Shown here: positions 1 through 12,609 of the stretch, in pieces
Layout of the letters: every line of letters starts with the position of its first letter
Position numbering within the stretch: the first letter of the stretch is position 1
DNA from: Sclerodactyla briareus
Taxonomy: Eukaryota > Echinodermata > Holothuroidea > Dendrochirotida > Sclerodactylidae
Direction of reading: 5' to 3'
DNA: 64,000 nt
Assembly: GCA_026419785.1 (NCBI GenBank)
Contig: JAODTK010004076.1
Span: 62,001 to 126,000, forward strand
Notes under the pieces: model-generated
Database searches by the model: none
The model's input: only the letters and a program-made list of their open reading frames with translations
What the model was told of the DNA's origin: nothing
Translations under genes and position numbers: made by a program

Positions 1-44
1 TTTTGGGTGGGGGGCCTCGTCATCATCTCCGGTGAGATAAAGCG
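1..44 (+). pseudogene. Gene A exon 1, 3' end of signal-peptide exon
   Basis: The first 44 bases match the end of the intact gene B exon at 32517-32594: the block reading LVIISGGDKA in gene B is present here with small indels, followed by gttaag where B has gtaagt. The start codon lies outside the window. The match continues into the intron, so this is the same exon and not a chance similarity. Confidence 0.6.
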
Positions 45-1536
45 GTTAAGTTCTGGAATTTTAACCATTTCGGGCCTTTGCGTACAGCCTAATTCTAGAA
101 AAGGATTAATAAAATATCTAATAAAATATCTTTCAACTGAATGCTCTGTTTAGAGCCTCTGGTTGTTGACAATTAGTTCAAAACATGTATATTAGTTTCC
201 CAGAATAAACTTTCTCCCAAATGTATATTTTTAGTTTTATTTGCTTTTTTTTGTTTAATTTCCATAGCGTCGACTACAACGTTCTGGATCTCAATGTTAT
301 AAAACCCATTGTAAATTTTTAAACCAATGTCCCTATTCCTTTTATAAATAAAGCCTTAGATGATTCTCATTCCCACAATCCTGACTTCACTCTTATAAAT
401 GTCTCCACCAATGAATTAAGTGTCTATAGTTAACCTATTACGCTTATCAGAAATTCATTGCATAATTTGTCAAGCATACTCGGTCCAATTGAAATTCATC
501 AGAGGGCTGGTTCAATGTTATCGCTTGAAAGGAGTTGACTTACAGGTGTAATTCACTTGAGAATATTTCGTAATTGTTCCCCTCGAGGCAATAGTCACCA
601 GAAATATAAAGCGTAAAATTACAAAACTTTGTTATTGTTCTAAAATGACCTTCCTGTCTTGTGTCTTTAGGAAGGGGGGGGGGGGCGATACCTCCGACTA
701 TTGACTTGCTGACGTTATTAACATGTTGTTAAAAAAAATGAACTACACGTCTGCGTGTTGATACTTAGGAGAAGTACCAAGCGAATTTGAAAGTGATTTC
801 TACGGAGTTGTATCAGCAATCGGTTGTTGCAATTTTTTATTTCCACCGCAAGAAACAAACTTATTGAAAGATTGAGTCAAATTGTGCCTTCAAAACACGA
901 AGACTTCGAATTGCGTCGATGGATTGTTGTGTTCGTATGAGATTGTTTGCATGTGCTGATACCAAGTGGTTCGTGGACAACAGCACCCATTTTTGTGAGA
1001 CGACCTTATTTTGCATAATGCATCATTACAAAATCATCCAAATGTGAAACAACAACCCGTTAAAATTAAACCCTGAGCAGAATGCAAAGCAGAATAATCC
1101 AATCGTTTACTGACATATTTCAAAACTTATAGTAAACGGTGATATTGATCTGACAATACTGTCCGTAACGTTGTTCAAACCATGTTTCATTTCTCAGCAG
1201 CGCAAGAGTGTGCATGAGTTACTGCGGAACGTACACATAGCTTCACAAAATAAATATTTATTTTCACTCGTACACCAGTAACATATTTCAGTCGTTAGGC
1301 TACATAACTTTTGCAGGACCGAAAAAAAAAAAAAGAAAAAAAAATGTTTTTGACCGTTACAACACCTAATGCTAATGATAATGGGAAACGCTCTCTGTAT
1401 TTTATTCAATCAAACATCACTTGCCAAGCTGATTTTCTCACACAGTCTAGATCCCATTCGCACTTTCACTTGCTTTTATATTTTTGAAATCAATTAAGGA
1501 TCAATGGTGAACTCTAACACAGGTAAACGTCAAATA

Positions 1537-2475
1537 GGCAACAAGAGGGCAATCCCCCAGAGTTGCAGGATCGCATCGACAAAATGTGGAACATCATCAT
1601 TTGTTTCTACCTGCTGCCTTTCCGCCGCGGGTTAACAAATAGACGAAATTTCTCAAAATCAGTCTAGAAACCACTGTTTTCCCAAAAAAATCTTCATATT
1701 CGAGTAATTTCAGTGAATTTACAGCATAAATCCTGAGGAACCCTTTGTTTTTGATACTCTTTACCTTGTTTTGACGAAAAATTTGGAATCGTTCATTCCT
1801 CCCAATTTCTGAATATACTAAAAAACAGAACAGATTTTCGAAAATTCCAAAATTTGGCCCAAATCATTTTTCCCCCCCTGGATCCACATTTTTGGAATTT
1901 TCGCTGATTGCATGTTAAAGTTTTAATTGTACCTTTTTACATTGCTACAAAGTTTGAATCATTCAGCCCTCGATATCACGAATATCTTGACCAATATTGA
2001 AAAATTCGTAAATTGAGCAATTTGCCACTAAAATATTCGTTTTTTTGCCCTCTAATTTTCAATTTGGATAGTTTCCACCTTAATCTGAGAACAAATATGT
2101 GGTTTTGTGACTTAATCAATTTGTGCAAATTTCGACTTTTGTTCAGAGCCATTCCAAAATGGAGATATTGCGAAAAAAACATCAAAAATTGACGGACACG
2201 CAAACACACACCCACACCCACACCACCCAGACCACACCACGCACACAAACACACACAAACGGACCTTTCCCAAGTGCAAACCTCATTGCTGCTCCGGCAC
2301 GCACGGGCACCCCACCAATGGTACCCCTCAGTGATAGTACCTAACCACCACTATGGTCCCATAGCACCATTGCTAGGCACCAGCCACCGTAAATAATAGG
2401 TGAAATGGCAAGTGACTACAATATCTCGTCTGGCCCTTCGGGACCATTGAGATAATATATACAATGTTTATTAGA
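1537..2475 (-). mobile_element. TE-1 insertion, GT/CA-rich non-autonomous element
   Basis: About 0.94 kb present in this intron copy but absent from the duplicate at 34855-34890, where the flanks join directly (gtcaaaataatacatgttta). The minus strand matches 15935-16450 and 17285-17495: a GAAGGGCCAGAYGAGATA block, a box near CATTTCACCTAT, a GGGGTACC box, then a GT-rich run and TTTGCGTGTCCGTCA. No protein is encoded. Boundaries are good to about 10 bases. The class is unknown; the empty site proves mobility. Confidence 0.75.
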
Positions 2476-2884
2476 GTAATTAATGGTTATTCTGATTCTG
2501 ATTGAATTTCGACTGTAAAAAGACTGCCCGAAAAGATTGTGATCCGTGAGCATTCAATAACTATCCCAACTAAATTTTATCAATACGTCACATTTATTGC
2601 GCTGTGTATCGACACTGCACAAGGCAATTATCGGATGGAAGCAGCCGAACCCCAATGCTTAAACATGACCTCAACTATTGTTCTACTAGATAGTGTTAGG
2701 CTATATTCGTATCCATAGGCTAGCGCGATATTCATATTCAATACGCGTTTCAATATCAACGACTACGTACACCGATCCTGTAAAGGGGAAAGTGCATGCG
2801 CCGTGAAAAAAACTTAAATACGACAACTTGTGCGCGAGTATCGTTCCGGGCATCAACGGGATCTATGTCTCTATCCAGGGTTTA

Positions 2885-3735
2885 TTCCATGGGCCTCACA
2901 GGTGGGGGACGTGGACATGCCCCCCCCCCCACTTCAAACGTGGAGGGGATCTCATTCGTTTTTGTCCCCCCCCCCTCCTCACTTTTCCGGACCGTAATAA
3001 ACAAAATTATGCAACATGTCCGATTTTGTATCACTATAAACGATTCATTATTTTGTCTAACCAAACATAATCGCGTTGGAAATTGTCCTTCTTAAGTTCC
3101 ACTATTCCATGTGCGGACCCCAGGTGAAGATCTGGACCCCCGACTTAGGGCCGAAGTGGACGGAATTACCCATGTTTTCATCCGAGTTTTCTGAATGTTT
3201 GAATTCCAATAGCAAAGTGCATAATTTTTCAATTGTGTTTCGCTCGCAATGGCGTGTTTTTTCCAGGCGTTGTAGGCTAAAAAAAAAAATCGTGGACAAT
3301 TTGGGTTTGTCGTTTCCAATTACTGACTTGTAATTAGGGTACAAATTTTTCTCCTCTCCCAAAATTGGAGTGGTCCCGTACGCCTATGGCCTTTCTCTTC
3401 GATCACCACCAGAGACCGTTTCGGTAGACCTCCTGGATCCCACGCAAACAAGCAGAGTAGAAATGGTAAATGAAAAAACAAAAAAAACTGTGGTATTCGG
3501 TAAATCATCTTAGTATGCAAATGCAACTTTTTGTCTGTCTTTTACTCAAATCACACATGTCGATGGGTGGCTATTGAGCGGCAACGGCCGTTTCCGTCGA
3601 TCTGGAGGGTATGAGAATCTGAAGTTTTCTTGGAAACGCTACGGTCAACCGATGGTGGGGCGCTCCGCTCAGAGTGGGTCCATTTGCATTCGATGTGTCC
3701 CCCTCCCCCTTTCAAAACGTCCGACGCCCTGGTTG
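2885..3735 (+). mobile_element. TE-2 insertion in gene A intron, poly-C-edged element
   Basis: About 0.85 kb interrupting the duplicated intron; the partner copy reads straight through at about 35310. The body matches 33700-34690: CACTTTTCCGGACCG, then a 70-base stretch ending GTCTAACCAAACA, then CCAGGTGAAGATCTGGACCC, then a block with TTTCCGTCGATCTGGAGG. Both ends carry C-runs followed by a cttt/acttt box in the same orientation, so the ends look like short direct repeats. No transposase or reverse transcriptase is visible; a non-autonomous element of unknown class. Confidence 0.7.
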
Positions 3736-4270
3736 ATTCGCGTGTTAAATCGCGCAATCTAACCAGCACCAGCTGTGCTGTACTGAAGCGCCATTCACGT
3801 TAGCTGCCAAATGAACTACACTGTGAACCCGAAGCGCCCTTCCTGTACGGTAAGAGTAGTGAGATTTTCATATCTCCCGCCCCCCTATTAAAGCATTATG
3901 TGATTAACGTTTCCTCCGCTCCGTCAGTAATTTCGCAGCCTCGGTGCTGCCTTGTCATACGCAAACGTATTATTGACTGAATTCTATTGTTTGTAGTGTA
4001 TACTATTGTTTATATATAGGCTTGTACCTATGAAGCAATGTGGTAATGCCACGTGCAAAATCGTTTTTGCAGCGGAATTTTGGCACGGAATGGTTTTCAT
4101 AGAATGCGTTTCGATAGGAACGCAAAATGCTGAAGTTCACTTCGTTATGTAAAGGTATAGTGCCAATCCGTTTCCGTTCTGAGTGCCCTCGACAGAAATT
4201 GAACCATGACACCCTTGCTCACACCTCGCTCGTTGATATTATGGCTCCATGAATTGAACGCGACAATATA

Positions 4271-6299
4271 CAACAATTTTGTCAGTGCTTGATATGCGTT
4301 TGTAAACAGCTCTCTACATTTCTGTGAATTATGAGAATATGTCAATAAAAATTACTCCTACGCGTGCAGTGGAACTGTGGATTTGAGCATCTAATTCTCG
4401 TAATGGTGTCTCTGATCACTCTGTCCAATTTGGCAAAAACAAAAAATTCTTTCTATCAGCATATTCGGTACTGGAAGCTAAGCCAAGCAATAGGGATGGA
4501 ACGTTTTTCCCAGTCCATCATCCGACTAAAAATTATTATCAATAAGGGATCTTTTACATTGGAGATAACGTTGCCTTTAAAGGCATGATCATGTAAATAT
4601 GGCCTAACTTCTGGTACCCTCTATTCATTTTGCATTACGGCACTCTATCATACCGGTAATCCAACATACGGTGCCTATGTCGAGCATTCGGGAGAGAAGT
4701 AGCTTCGTTACATTTCCATGATTTAGACTTTTCATTAGCTTGATACTGGTTGTCACTTGGGGGGGGGGGGGGGGGGGAGGCCCTCGCAGCAGATAGTTTA
4801 GATCTGCATCTTTGCTCAAACGACATACAACAGGTGGGTTTCCTTTTCTTATTGTTTTCAACGTATCCTATGTATTGTGTTTCTTATTCAGGAAACATCT
4901 TCCTGGCAGTAACCATTCTCCTCCACATTTTCACCTGATCAAATTGGAACGTCTTGTGGGGGGGGTGCTCCAATAAAATCATCTTCTTCAGATTGGGTTG
5001 AACCTATAAACAGAACCTTGATGATAAAATCGAAACCTTTGACCGGAGTTTGGCTGATACGTATATATAGGTGAAATTTGACGGATCTGCTACTGTACTT
5101 GCTACCATATGAAACAATATCGTTCCAGCATGAACATTTTTGTGGCGTCACAATGAGGTTTTTTTTTTCACAAGTAAATGAAGTAATGTTGGTTTGGCAC
5201 TTTGAATATATCCCGAATCATCCGGTATGCAAATTTGTTCTATGTTTCTTATCAGTTTAATGTTATGCTCCTTAACCTTGTATTCCGAAATGTCCAATTC
5301 TTAATGTTAAATGCCGTCAAATGCAGCAAATAATTACCATATTCCTATAATTACGATCCTCCCTCTTTCAGGGTGGGTCCAGGTACCAGCGGCATTGCGG
5401 GTAAGGAAATATTTCTTTTTTTTCTTTTGCTCTCATATCTTCTCAATTTGCTGAGCTAGGAGAGATATATTAGCCACTGTCACTTGTAAGAGATGGTCAA
5501 ACTTGACACATGGTTTGCCCAGATATTCGGATGCTGTTGATATAATGGTATCTTAACATGTTAACGAAACTGCTGAATATGTACTATGCAAAACACATAA
5601 CTATTCCCTTTTATTCATAATAATAGACTAATGAATTCCAAATTCCATTTCCAAACATTTTTCAGACTAGAGTCAAAGTTATGCTGACTGAATGGAAGAT
5701 GTCATTGCTTGTATTCATTGGAATAAATTTTTCGAAATGAGCCAGCACTCAATGCACTTCACATGTGATTTCTTGGGTTGAATTCGAGAAACTGAATCAC
5801 GTCAGATCCTTTCATTTTGTGGAAGGATGTTGATTATTATAGTGAGTTGATCGATATAAAACCGTGCTGTCATTATCACGCCTCTTCTTGTAACCGTTGG
5901 TTTGGTCGCTCTTTTTGATATCGCTCCGTCTTTATGTATCTATACCACATCTGAGTGTCCTTATGGGCTTCCTACGCGAAGTCCGCTCACGCGCTAGAAC
6001 AAACATTATCCCGGTGTATACTATATAAAACAAAGGTTACGCAGGGCCATTTGAATTGGTTGCGATGATGAGGAAGATTTCAATATGTCACTCTGGAGGA
6101 CTTCCATCATACGATACGGCATTCACCTACTATTCAGGGTACCCACATTTCCACGTGGGTAGTGTGGCGAATTTCCAGACGTTGCCCTTTTCAACAGTAC
6201 TTGAGAGAGCTCTGCGGCTTTCATCGTTCCGATCAATCTATCAATTAGTCTGGCCATCCGCCTGAATATTATTACATCACTGTTTATTCCTACTTTCAG
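4271..6299 (+). other. Gene A intron 1, remainder
   Basis: No gene recognised. It contains a poly-G run at about 4759-4778. A possible tiny exon lies at 5372-5400, with an AG before GGTGGGTCC and GGGTAAGG after it, but it gives no domain and fits neither flanking phase convincingly. Confidence 0.4.
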
Positions 6300-6470
6300 A
6301 TACTACATATTTTTTCTACCAACAATCTGACTACCCCCATAGACTGTAGGGAGGTCATCGAATCAGTGTCCGCTTACAACTCCAGCGGTGTATACTCTAA
6401 TCAAACCATGGTTACCCAGAGCCAACTGAAATTGTTAGGTGATCATGAAGAAGATTCTCGAGGGTGGACA
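6300..6470 (+). pseudogene. Gene A exon: start of first FReD domain
   Basis: Acceptor tttcag and donor gtgagt bound a 171-base block. Read with a leading G it gives [11 protein letters not shown], then after one frame change DCREVIESVSAYNSSGVYS, and ends in GWT. The D-C-x-E-V pattern, the SSGVYSI-like motif and the final GWT are the hallmarks of the N-terminal FReD A subdomain. The gene C equivalent is 55349-55522. At least one extra C breaks the frame near 6340, and the middle is degraded. Confidence 0.65.
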
Positions 6471-6909
6471 GTGAGTGATTACATTTACTCTGACATGTCA
6501 GAACTAAAGCGATTTCCTCTCTAACACCTTGTGATCGATATGCCCAATGGACTTTCCAATGAGAGGGTCATGAACCGTGCACTTTATTTTTTTTACAATC
6601 TGTGTGCACTCTGTTTTTGCCCGTTTCTACACTTATATATACCCACGAAGAAACTGGCATATTGCAATTCTAGTTCGACATTTGCGCCTCTATTGTGTCA
6701 AGAGGAATGTTTTCTATTTACATTGATTGTGGATCATTTCATATTTGAACTTGGAAATCAACGCTCTCTATTTACTTTTAATCTCACCTTGTCAAAGATA
6801 TATCCATATTTTTCACTTCACTACATGCCCAGCACGGTAAACACTTGCGAATTTGCCGAAATCTCAACGATACTCCCGTCTCACCTATCTAAATTCTTTT
6901 CTCCCACAG

Positions 6910-7168
6910 GTATACAAAAGCGTCATGGGTGGCCTATAAAGATTCATCGGGTGGAACCGCTCAAAACAAGGGGTGTGGATTTCCGTCCACAAGACTTTGG
7001 ATAGGTAAACGAGAAACGGTCATTTCTTACCAATCAGAGGAATACGACTGCAATAGAGATGACTACTCTAATGGTACCTGATCTCACTCTCCTACAACAA
7101 TTTCCGCATCGCGGCCGAGCACAACAATTATCCTCTTCTCAACGTCGAGAACAACATTATTGTGAACG
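6910..7168 (+). pseudogene. Gene A exon: middle of first FReD domain
   Basis: Follows cccacag and is followed by gtgagc. In mixed frames it resembles FReD B-subdomain text, including EMTT-like and NGT-like pieces, and it aligns with the better preserved gene C exon 55802-56070 (acceptor AACAG, donor gtaagc, both ending in a Val-Asn-Gly-like codon run at the splice site). Multiple frameshifts. Identification rests mainly on position and alignment to gene C. Confidence 0.55.
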
Positions 7169-7609
7169 GTGAGCCTCGTATACTCTATGCCAAAGCAGAG
7201 TGTTTTCAGGCATATATATTGACAATCAATGTTTCCAAAACGTTTTAATGTAGTTCATGACCAAAGGACCTGGATTCCTTAAAAGAGATCAATGAGTTAC
7301 AATGGTGCCAATCATTGGTATTTCCTGGTAGATGCGACTAGCTTGTTCTGGGAGTAGGCTCCAGCCTCCTGTCGAAGCACAGGGGGGCAATCGTGTGCTC
7401 AGTCCGTTGGCACAATAAACATTTCTTCCATTATCGTCATATGCATTAGTCGCACAAAATGTAACATTGAATTATTACTTGATGATTATATTCAGTGCAA
7501 CAAAGACACTCTTTTCATCACATCTTGACATCTCGCAAGTGATGGCGTCACGTTTGTTTGTGGTCGCAATTTATGTTGGAAGCAGTGGAAAATATTACAA
7601 ACCTCCCAG

Positions 7610-7856
7610 CAATCGACCAGATGCGGTTTTATTTGAATGTAGTCATATCACCTGGTTGTCCAAGCAACAGTATTCGGGTAATGTACCTTGTTTTAAAGAA
7701 CTGTGGAGAAAACCCCCCCCAGACACTGTATAACACATAGGAGGACAGCCCGACGACTGCGCCCCTGGCACTGCCGGATTCTACATGAAGGGCGAAAACT
7801 GTGTGACCCAGAGAGAATGTGGCTGTTACCTCGAGGAAACACATAGAGTGATACCG
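7610..7856 (+). pseudogene. Gene A exon: TIL (trypsin-inhibitor-like) cysteine-rich domain
   Basis: The exon follows ctcccag and ends ataccg before gtaaga. Its second half reads GQPDDCAPGTAGFYMKGENC, then VTQRECGCYLEE and a terminal VIP. This spacing (C-x-PGTAGFYMKGENCV-x-QRECGC) is the C-terminal half of a TIL domain as found beside VWD domains in mucin- and zonadhesin-like secreted proteins. The first half, with several cysteines, needs a frame change, and a stop (TGTATAACAC region) lies just before the conserved half. Gene C counterpart: 56782-56979. Confidence 0.75.
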
Positions 7857-9180
7857 GTAAGAATATGAATGCGAAATAATTTAACAACAATGGGCAGTTT
7901 GAAGGTGTAGTTGTTAATGTTATGAATGTACTGGTAGGGAGGATATGTTCAAGAACGGGCAGTGACAGGAAAAATATAGTTGATCCACCTCGTCAACAAT
8001 TAACGATTTGATATTGATATCACACAAACATAGACAAAATTGTTGATATGGAAAGCATGCGAATTGTTTGCCTTGACGCTTCAGGGCGGGGTCGGTGAAG
8101 AATCCCACTGAACCAACAATGTGATCCAAATACCGAGTAATGATCCAAACATATATTACTCTGCATAAAATTAAAAAACATTGACATTTGTTCAACCCCT
8201 GCCCATGAATAAGGGGATTTATTCCCAAATGCGACTTTGAGGGTTCGGTGGATTATTAAAGGCCAGTGAAACGTTAGATCCGGGGGAGGACACATATTTA
8301 AACTATGTTTAGGCCGTGATACAAGGCCAGTTGTTTAAGAGGAAATTCGGCTCTATCATCAGTCAACCAAAAAAACCAAAAAAAACAATTTCAACATAGC
8401 TGAATAAGACGACGTAACGGGAAAATTGAAACAAATTACTTAGGATGCAGTTCACACGGGGGGTGGGGTGGGAGGGGTGGGGGCACTCGCCATCTACAAG
8501 AGAGTATCACGCAGTGACCAAGAATCCACGTGATAGGTATTCTTAAAAAATATAGGTATGATAGGTGCGCGTCGCTCGTCCGTTAACGTGGCAAGGGTGA
8601 AGAATAAATATTAAAGATTAAGAAAAAAAGGGTGTATTTTATTTTCGTTTGAAATCATGTTTTATGGAAAATTCCAGGAGGAAAGAATTGAATTTGGGAA
8701 TGTTAGTGGTACAAAATCTGGCGGTACCTATACTTATATAGGGTGCGTTTTGTTTAGAGTACTTTCAAGAGGTCAAGGTCCGGACGCACCCCTGATACCC
8801 ACTGTCAATAATCAGTGGATCCCCGGGAGGTCACAGGGAACCCGCCTTCTAACAGGGAAAACAAAGGATTTTTGAGTTATCTGGAGGGCAACGCGTACTT
8901 TCGGAAATGTCGGTTTCAAGAATAGGTAAATTGCCACATATGAATAATGTTCGCGAGAACTAAGAATTACTGTATGATCATTAGAGAAAGAGCGAGGGTG
9001 TGTGACGGTATTCGCCAGATTACTATAGTTGGTCCAGCGTTAACTCTACTTTTCTAGTGTTACCAGTAGAGAACGTATGCGAATCTGGTGGCTAGGCCCC
9101 TAACCACCCACTACCTACGGACTCTATGGTATGACATCTGATTTAGGCCCAATATGGCGTTTTGTATTATTATTATCCAG

Positions 9181-9499
9181 GAAGGAGAATCATACGCTAC
9201 CCAGGTTCTATTGGAATGTACTGTTCTAATGAAGCGCGATCACAACGGGAAGTCGTCACAACTGCAGTACAACGGATATTGTGACAATCGAGGCAATTGG
9301 ATTTAGTTGTTACTGCAACGTGGGATTGTTTGGAGAGGACAGTAGTGGTCATTGGTGTTTTTGGGACGAGAGATTAGTGAAGACCTTACGACGATGGGTC
9401 TCGTCGAATGGGATCTACTCCGACATCAAACCAAGTAATTGGATCGTCTCAGCTTTGATGTCTACTGCAATATGAAAGATGAGGGGGAGGACTTGGAAC
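9181..9499 (+). pseudogene. Gene A exon: TILa/EGF-like segment plus start of second FReD
   Basis: Acceptor ttatccag, donor gtgagt. Starts EGESY, where gene C has VGGFY; then CDNRGN and, after a frame change, CYCNVG (gene C: CYCAAG). The 3' part reads FDVYCNMKDEGE, the signature end of the FReD A subdomain. It therefore joins a cysteine-rich TILa/EGF-like piece to a fibrinogen domain as in gene C exon 57709-58020. Several frameshifts and stops. Confidence 0.7.
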
Positions 9500-10237
9500 G
9501 TGAGTTGAACATACCTTATTTTATATTGAACGACCAACTACTTGTAATGAGCGTTCCGGGCTCATCGTTTATTCGTGAGCTTGTGAGCCAGAGGGCCATC
9601 AGAATAATAAAATATGTGCTAGACGACAAATAATTATGACTTCAAATTATGCTCTATACTAGAATTCGAATTCGGGTCCTTTCTTTATTCTGAGGTGCGA
9701 AGCGGCCGTGTTTCGTCGGTAGGGTTCCTAGTGCTTCGACGTTATTGAGAGTACTGTATCGACAGCTCAAAACTCATTCACCGCATTCTCGAGCGCTTAG
9801 CACTTCCAGGAATAGTAACTGCCATGCTGAATCTTCATCACGTCCATCGTAAGCGCCCTGGCGGCGCGCTGTCAGCCTACTTCCCAAACATAAATGAAGA
9901 GTTTCGGGCAATGCCTAAGGGATATTCGTTTCATCTGTATTTTGCGACTTGATGAAAATTTCGTTCCCATCTGTCAATTTTAATAACACACAGCTGGTGA
10001 ACCATGTCCCAGATAGTCCATCGCGATTTAATCAGTTAGACCGGAAAAAAAAAAAAGCAGTAATGCCCATACGCGTGGTCGTCTATACGCAGAGCAATGT
10101 TAGGAATTACGTAAAATTCACTATATGAGCGGGGGACGAGAGAGATCACACTTGCTAAATCATTGCGCAACATCAATCTTGTATCTGTTAGGCCACGTAC
10201 ATCAGCTACCTCATAACTTTTGTTTGCAGTTTTTCAG

Positions 10238-10490
10238 AGTCGCGTTGATGGTTCCTGAAGAGTTTTATCTCGGCTGGGGGATAGCTACAAGACATGGCTT
10301 GGAGATTTTATCCAGGAGTTTGGTTGGGAATGACAATTCGTACTACTTGTGACGAACCATGAGAAGCGATCAGATGAGGAAGTTTCTTGAACAAATGGGT
10401 GCCCCCTACTACGCTGAATATTTTTCATTCCGCATTCACCGACGAAATGATAACTAGCGATGGAACATGGAACATTCAGCGGTACAGCTC
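10238..10490 (+). pseudogene. Gene A exon: middle of second FReD
   Basis: Acceptor ttttcag and donor gtaagt give 253 bases, exactly the length of gene C exon 58434-58686. Readable pieces in shifting frames: SRVDGS, EEFYLGW, LVGNDNSYYL, GAPYYAEYFSFRI. The LGN/GND and FRI motifs are standard for the FReD B subdomain. It has in-frame stops after the first six codons. Confidence 0.75.
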
Positions 10491-12359
10491 GTAAGTTCAT
10501 ACTTACATGAAGTATATACAAAAACGCATAATGAATGTGAAACCTGGCTTAAATGCTTCCTTAGAGGAACTGAAATATACCATAGGAAAACTACAGTTTT
10601 CAGGTCCACAGTGGCTTATGATGGAAACTGCCAATGTCTAGCATTCTAACTTATCTAAATAGTCATTCCGGCTACTGGGGGGGGAGGTTCAGCAATTGCG
10701 TACTACCACACCCCTTAATTCTACGCAATTGCGCAATAAAGCATTACGTCACACTTGGAGCAACCCGGGAGTGTGCTCACTTGTATTTCATTGTTTCATT
10801 TTTGGTGAATATGACTTACTCTCACCAAAGTAACAGCAACACATACCAAACCCACTACAGCCATCCTTGCCAATGGACTCTAAAGGCCTTAAGGAAAATA
10901 ATGTTGTGAATTTCAGTGAAAAAAAGATTGTTTGGCAGGGTGTGCAAGGACGACAACCTATTATCGCAGAAGGGCGGCTTTCGATCTTGCCAATAACCAA
11001 AGCCCATAGGTATAATAATTTATATTTCATCCTGCAGCTCTAATGTTGCTTTAGGGGAAGTTGCCTACAAGTTTTCCGTGTGGGGGTATAGGGTACGTAC
11101 ATTGTCAGGGGGGTTTCGAATGACCGTTCAGCTGATTGTTCATGTTGTTATAAATCCCTATTAGCATATTATTACACTGCAATTAAAAAAAAAAAAAACA
11201 AAATTATTACGCCCTGTTGTTCGCAGGTGTGGTGTTGCAATTAGTAGGTATTTAGTTTGAAGGGTCAAAAAGGAGATCACGAGTACGATCAATCATCATT
11301 AAAAGGATGTAAGAAACAATATAAATAAAGAACGGCTTCCACTTTTTATTGAATTGAATTTGGCGCATCTGTAGTACTAAAGTACAAACCTACCATTGAG
11401 AGGCAATGCGGTCCACTCAAATCTCTTTGGTGTTATAAAGGTACCAGTGGGTCAGTTTTGAATAGCAAGTTACAGCGCAGTATTTTGATATGGGAAGCAG
11501 CGATATAACTTATGGAGTACCTGCAATATGGAGTTACTTCCCCTTTCTACTCTTTTTATGAGGAAAATGAATAATGAAGAAAGAAAACAGTTATCTTTCA
11601 TATTTATAGAAATATGTATTTCAGAAAAAAACAAGCAAATTTCATTAAGATTGAACGAAACTACCATTTATGTTCCGATGCACTTAGAGAAACTGCCACA
11701 AGTGAGCAGTGGTTTAGCTACTTCGCTGTGCTTTATCGAAACAGTTTAGGGATAGATAGTTATGCCATACTGAAGTCGTCGTGGTGATAAAAAAGAAACG
11801 AGAAACCATACGTGTCAATGCAGAATTCGATTATCCACGTGCAACATACACCCTGAATGCTCCTGGTTGATCTGCCAGTGCAAATCAATGATAAGATATA
11901 TAATAGAAGAGCACAACGCTGTATTTTACAGGGGAGAAAAAAACATGTGATGCAGACGTGGCCACCACTAGTAAAATTATAATCATGTCAATTAGAACCT
12001 GACCCACAGTCAATAATTTCCTATATAGTGACTTAGTTGTTACATAGACAACAATATTTTAATGGAGGAATTTCCCTGAGATTCAAGCCGGAGTAAGTAG
12101 TGATGTTTTCCTGTAAGATGTGGATATATGCATAGATTGGAATCTAAACAACATTCAGCAATGTGCGCACGATACCCAGGGTTATTAGCATAATAGTTCA
12201 AAAATAGAAATAATTATCTCGCCGACGGAATGTATATAGGTCGAAATGACAATTGCATATCAAGAAAAGTGTAAAACCATCAAAAACACTATCTGCCACG
12301 TGCTTACGAAAGTTTAAAAAAAATATATGATCAAGTTTATTTTGCTCTGTTTGAGACAG

Positions 12360-12609
12360 ATATGAGCTCTCAATTATCTCGGGATCCGGCCACTTCCATA
12401 CGAAGGACCGTGACCCACGATGCTTACGGTTACAACGGGGTGCTGTGAGCTATCACGGTGCATGGTGGTATAATCATTGTCATTATTCCAACTCAACGGC
12501 GGTTACCAGAACACTGGTTATACTGGTGTTTATTGGTTATAATTTACCGGGTGGCTATCACAGCATCAAATTCACCGAAATGACAATTACAGTGCCAGTA
12601 TATGTCTGA
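12360..12609 (+). pseudogene. Gene A exon: C-terminal part of second FReD
   Basis: Follows gagacag. Pieces: TKDRD, YHGAWWYNHCHYSN, NGGYQ, GVYW, YNLPGG, IKFTEM, ending PVYV and a stop at 12607-12609. These are the calcium-site DRD and the W-W-x-x-x-C-H ligand-pocket region of a FReD P subdomain. Small indels near DRD and NGGY break the frame. Confidence 0.75.

Larger units (their letters stand above)
1..4270 (+). repeat. Duplicated intron block, copy 1 (partner 32551-35850)
   Basis: This stretch aligns along most of its length, in the same orientation, with 32551-35850. Shared anchors include the tail of exon 1, the poly-G run near 673 (partner near 33058), the block at 1194-1310 (partner 33550-33680), the block near 2490-2880 (partner 34880-35310) and the block at 3735-4210 (partner 35315-35840). 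It is the first intron of the FReD gene family, copied together with exon 1. Differences are mostly small indels plus three large insertions: two in this copy (about 1537-2475 and 2885-3735) and one in the partner (about 33686-34692). No coding content is seen. Confidence 0.8.
1..12609 (+). pseudogene. Gene A: decayed secreted FReD-TIL-FReD gene (5' end cut by window)
   Basis: Seven exon blocks in the same order and with the same splice phases as gene C: end of a signal-peptide exon (1-44), first FReD in two exons (6300-6470, 6910-7168), TIL exon (7610-7856), TILa plus FReD start (9181-9499), FReD middle (10238-10490), FReD end (12360-12609). Every long block needs at least one frame change to be read through, so it appears broken, or the assembly has many indels. 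The intact protein would be secreted. FReD proteins in invertebrates commonly act as lectins that recognise acetyl groups or microbes; that role is inferred from the family. It lies head-to-tail with genes B and C on the same strand. The first intron, about 6 kb, holds two mobile-element insertions. Confidence 0.7.

Noticed and set aside
6531..7004. Longest plus-strand open frame (157 codons)
   Set aside because: It spans an intron and reads the first-FReD middle exon (6910-7168) in the wrong frame; no motif.
7230..7430. Possible P-subdomain exon of the first FReD in gene A
   Set aside because: A TKDLDS-like string and a few aromatic residues appear, but no splice pair, no continuous alignment and no gene C counterpart.
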